Positions 7,849-9,630 of a stretch of DNA of 9,630 nucleotides are shown here, one piece after another. The notes beneath the pieces were generated by a model. It was not told the DNA's origin, did no database searches, and saw only the letters and a program-made list of their open reading frames with translations. The stretch covers positions 1 to 9,630 of the forward strand of contig JBGPBY010000271.1 in NCBI GenBank assembly GCA_041481485.1. The letters run 5' to 3'. Numbering within the stretch: the first letter of the stretch is position 1; every line of letters starts with the position of its first letter. The translations under genes and the position numbers were made by a program. The stretch is from JBGPBY01 sp041481485 (GTDB lineage Bacteria; Acidobacteriota; Terriglobia; 20CM-2-55-15).

Positions 7849-8142
7849 CGCCCTTACCCTGGTTGATCCGAGACGAATCAACTCCTAGAGGTGACGGCGC
7901 GGTGTCGGGGACATCAGCATGATCCGGTGGAGGAATAGCTAGAGGATCTGCGAGCTTTGGAATTGCCCCATTTTGGATGGGCCATCGTGGCCCTCCATGT
8001 GAACACCCGACGACATCAGATCACCATGGGACGCCCCAAGTCAAATTAACTTTTCCACAGGATTTTGCGCCCGGAATCGAGGCTTCGAATAATGGAAAAT
8101 GAAGGGTCGGCGCAGCCCAAAAACAGGTGCAGGACAGTAGCG
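7849..8142. other. Gap between MFS gene and receptor leader, no gene recognised
   Basis: With the leader, the gene-free gap is 374 bp. This part contains no convincing gene on either strand. One minus-strand frame stays open from about 8000 to the TAA just inside the receptor leader, but it lacks a start with a ribosome-binding site and its proline-rich translation resembles nothing I know. A short GGGCC/GGCCC hairpin near 7978-7992 has no T-tract on either strand. No good terminator follows the MFS stop, so read-through into the receptor is possible. Confidence 0.5.
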
Positions 8143-9438
8143 CTATCTTCCTCTAATGATCGGCCCGACGCGACGGACAAGCGCAACGATGGCGGCTATC
8201 GATACCACATTGGCAACGATCTGATACCAGGCCGGAACTAGCGGATTCTGAGTAATGTCGATCAGCCAGGCGACGGCAAATTGCGTCGTTCCTCCGAAGA
8301 TCGTTACCGCGAGTGCATAGAGAATTGCCAGACCGCTCGAACGCACCGCCTTGGGAAAGGCCTCCAGCAGAAACGCATAGAGTCCTCCGATTCCGAGTGA
8401 AAAGACAAAGTTCAACAGCATGTTCATACCTGCAATGACTACCGGCGTCGCGCCCGGTGCCGTGAGGATCCGATATCCGGGATAGATCATCAGCACGAAT
8501 AGCACTCGCGTTCCGATCAGGATTGCATGACGTCCATAACGATCTAGTGCTGCGCCGGCCGCCATGCCGATAATCGAGGCAGCTGCACCGGTCAGTGTCA
8601 GGATCGTGCCGATTCTTTCCGGCAGATGAAGCGACGTGACCGCGTATGTATTCATGTAATTGAAAACGTAAGTCGAAATGGTTCCGCCGCTGATAATCAG
8701 TGTTCCCAGCAGAATGGTTTCCCAGTGATGCCGCATCAAATCGGAAAGGACAGCCCTGCCCGATCCGTGCGCCTCGGTTTTGCCGATGGTCTCGGGAAGC
8801 CGGCTGCGTATGTAAAAGCCGACGGGCGCGATGATGAGACCGAGAAGAAATGGAATGCGCCAGCCCCACCCATAGAGTTGATCCCTTGTTAGAGAGGTTG
8901 TCAGGATTACACCCACAAGGCTGCCCATGATCACGGCCAATTGCTGGCTGTAGCCTTGCCATGCCGTTAACGCAGCGCGCTTATCGACCGGAGCCGATTC
9001 CATTAGATATGCCGTCGCCGGCCCGACTTCGCCTCCACACGAGAAACCCTGAACCAGGCGCGCGAACACGAGCAGGATCGGAGCGGCCAAACCAATCTGT
9101 GCATACGTCGGAGTGAACGCCACAATACCGGATCCTGCCGCCATCAACATGAGAGTCAGCGTCAATGCCGCTCGCCGTCCTGCTTTGTCGGCATACGCAC
9201 CGATCACTGCAGCACCAAGAGGCCGAGTAAAGAAACCGACGCCAAACGTCGCCAGAGCGCCGAGCAGTCTTCCGATCGCCGACTGGCCCGGAAAGAATGC
9301 ATCGGCGATCATCACTGCAAATATCGTGTAGACCAGAAAATCGTAGAATTCGAGCCAATTGCCAATGACGACGGCAACAACCGCTTTCATGGGAAGTGCG
9401 GCTGGCGCAGGCTGCGGTTTGATGGCGAAGGTTGTCAT
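8143..9438 (-). CDS. MFS transporter, metabolite:H+ symporter family (citrate/tricarballylate-like)
   Basis: This is a 431-residue inner-membrane proton symporter of the major facilitator superfamily. An upstream in-frame ATG would add 12 residues, but the ATG at 9438 is preferred because AGGAAG lies six bases before it; the decayed duplicate also starts at this position. GNWLEFYDFLVY (residues 26-37) at the first membrane segment is the hallmark of the metabolite:H+ symporter group. Motif A is GAYADKAGRR (80-89). RLVQGFSCGGEVGPATAYLMESAP (126-149) is the conserved helix 4 block, and GAALDRYGR repeats motif A in the second half. About twelve hydrophobic segments and the length fit the family. 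Known members carry citrate, tricarballylate, alpha-ketoglutarate, proline/betaine or shikimate. The helix 4 block is closest to the citrate/tricarballylate branch as I recall it, so the substrate is a guess. A second copy of its start survives at 2908-2970. Confidence 0.9.
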   Translation of the reverse strand: MTTFAIKPQPAPAALPMKAVVAVVIGNWLEFYDFLVYTIFAVMIADAFFPGQSAIGRLLGALATFGVGFFTRPLGAAVIGAYADKAGRRAALTLTLMLMAAGSGIVAFTPTYAQIGLAAPILLVFARLVQGFSCGGEVGPATAYLMESAPVDKRAALTAWQGYSQQLAVIMGSLVGVILTTSLTRDQLYGWGWRIPFLLGLIIAPVGFYIRSRLPETIGKTEAHGSGRAVLSDLMRHHWETILLGTLIISGGTISTYVFNYMNTYAVTSLHLPERIGTILTLTGAAASIIGMAAGAALDRYGRHAILIGTRVLFVLMIYPGYRILTAPGATPVVIAGMNMLLNFVFSLGIGGLYAFLLEAFPKAVRSSGLAILYALAVTIFGGTTQFAVAWLIDITQNPLVPAWYQIVANVVSIAAIVALVRRVGPIIRGR

Positions 9439-9630
9439 GAGTGGCTTCCTAGTTTGCTGACTGCGTCGTCGCACATCGGACAGCTGACATTTGACAATGT
9501 GGACGGCTCCTACTCAGTGCAGCATTTCACAAATACGGTCACATTTTTTCCCTACCTCATATGGCCCTTCGGGACACCGAGCGGCCGGTCGCGTTCCCAG
9601 CCGCGTTAGCGGCGGCAGGGCCCTTTAGCC
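9439..9630. other. Upstream region of the MFS gene, no complete gene
   Basis: No complete gene is visible. A small inverted repeat ACATT-TGAC-AATGT (9487-9500) lies about 50 bases upstream of the MFS start and could be an operator, but its arms are only five bases. Beyond about 9560 the sequence becomes GC-rich, with short hairpins such as GCCGC-TAAC-GCGGC on the minus strand. No clear promoter was found. A minus-strand frame enters from the right edge and stops near 9558; it is too short to judge as the end of a neighbouring gene. Confidence 0.4.

Noticed and set aside
7978..7992. GGGCC/GGCCC hairpin as a terminator for the MFS gene
   Set aside because: The stem is only five base pairs and no run of T follows on either strand.
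7850..8000. Open minus-strand frame with proline-rich translation upstream of the receptor
   Set aside because: It has no start with a ribosome-binding site and no recognisable homology. It might be a decayed fragment of something, but the sequence does not show what.
8103..8117. GGGTCGGCGCAGCCC hairpin after the MFS stop as a terminator
   Set aside because: The stem is interrupted by a mismatch and a wobble pair, and the loop is three bases. The bases that follow are not a proper T-tract for minus-strand transcription.
8153..8962. 269-codon minus-strand frame overlapping the MFS gene
   Set aside because: It is an alternative frame of the MFS gene with low-complexity Arg/His/Ser-rich translation, while the MFS frame has full family motifs.

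Overview
The window looks like a piece of an Acidobacteriota chromosome, probably Solibacter/Bryobacterales-like. The main reason is two very large outer-membrane proteins of the Oar-like/TonB-dependent-receptor type, each with an N-terminal carboxypeptidase-regulatory-like domain. These are strongly expanded in soil acidobacteria. G+C is moderate and the leaders carry good Shine-Dalgarno sequences. The taxon is inferred from gene type only.

All recognisable host genes are on the minus strand, so they read from right to left. The order is: an MFS transporter of the metabolite:H+ symporter type (9438-8143); a complete 1566-residue Oar-like receptor (7768-3068) ended by a strong intrinsic terminator (3055-3010); a short stretch of gene debris (about 2970-2661); and a second Oar-like receptor (from 2477) cut off halfway. 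The cut is made by an insertion sequence entering from the left edge. Its last 36 transposase codons (2-109, stop 110-112) read on the plus strand and match the C-terminal signature of ISAzo13/Rhodopirellula-type transposases. The IS-gene junction is near position 128.

The most informative region is the roughly 590 bp between the two receptors. Read on the minus strand it holds, in order, a decayed copy of the start of the MFS gene (ribosome-binding site, start and about 16 codons), then a decayed copy of the 5' leader and first ~60 codons of the large receptor. The two are joined directly. This is best explained as the collapsed remains of a second transporter-receptor unit, so the locus probably grew by tandem duplication and is now losing copies. 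The second receptor has its own promoter-like sequence with an 11-bp tandem repeat just upstream of the -35 element.

Functionally, an outer-membrane receptor (possibly TonB-driven) next to an inner-membrane proton-coupled carboxylate-type symporter suggests uptake of a small organic nutrient across both membranes. The substrate cannot be read from the sequence. I found no RNA genes, CRISPR arrays, defence genes or origins, and no clearly new biological system. The novelty lies in locus evolution: a fossil duplicate and IS inactivation of a tandem receptor array.
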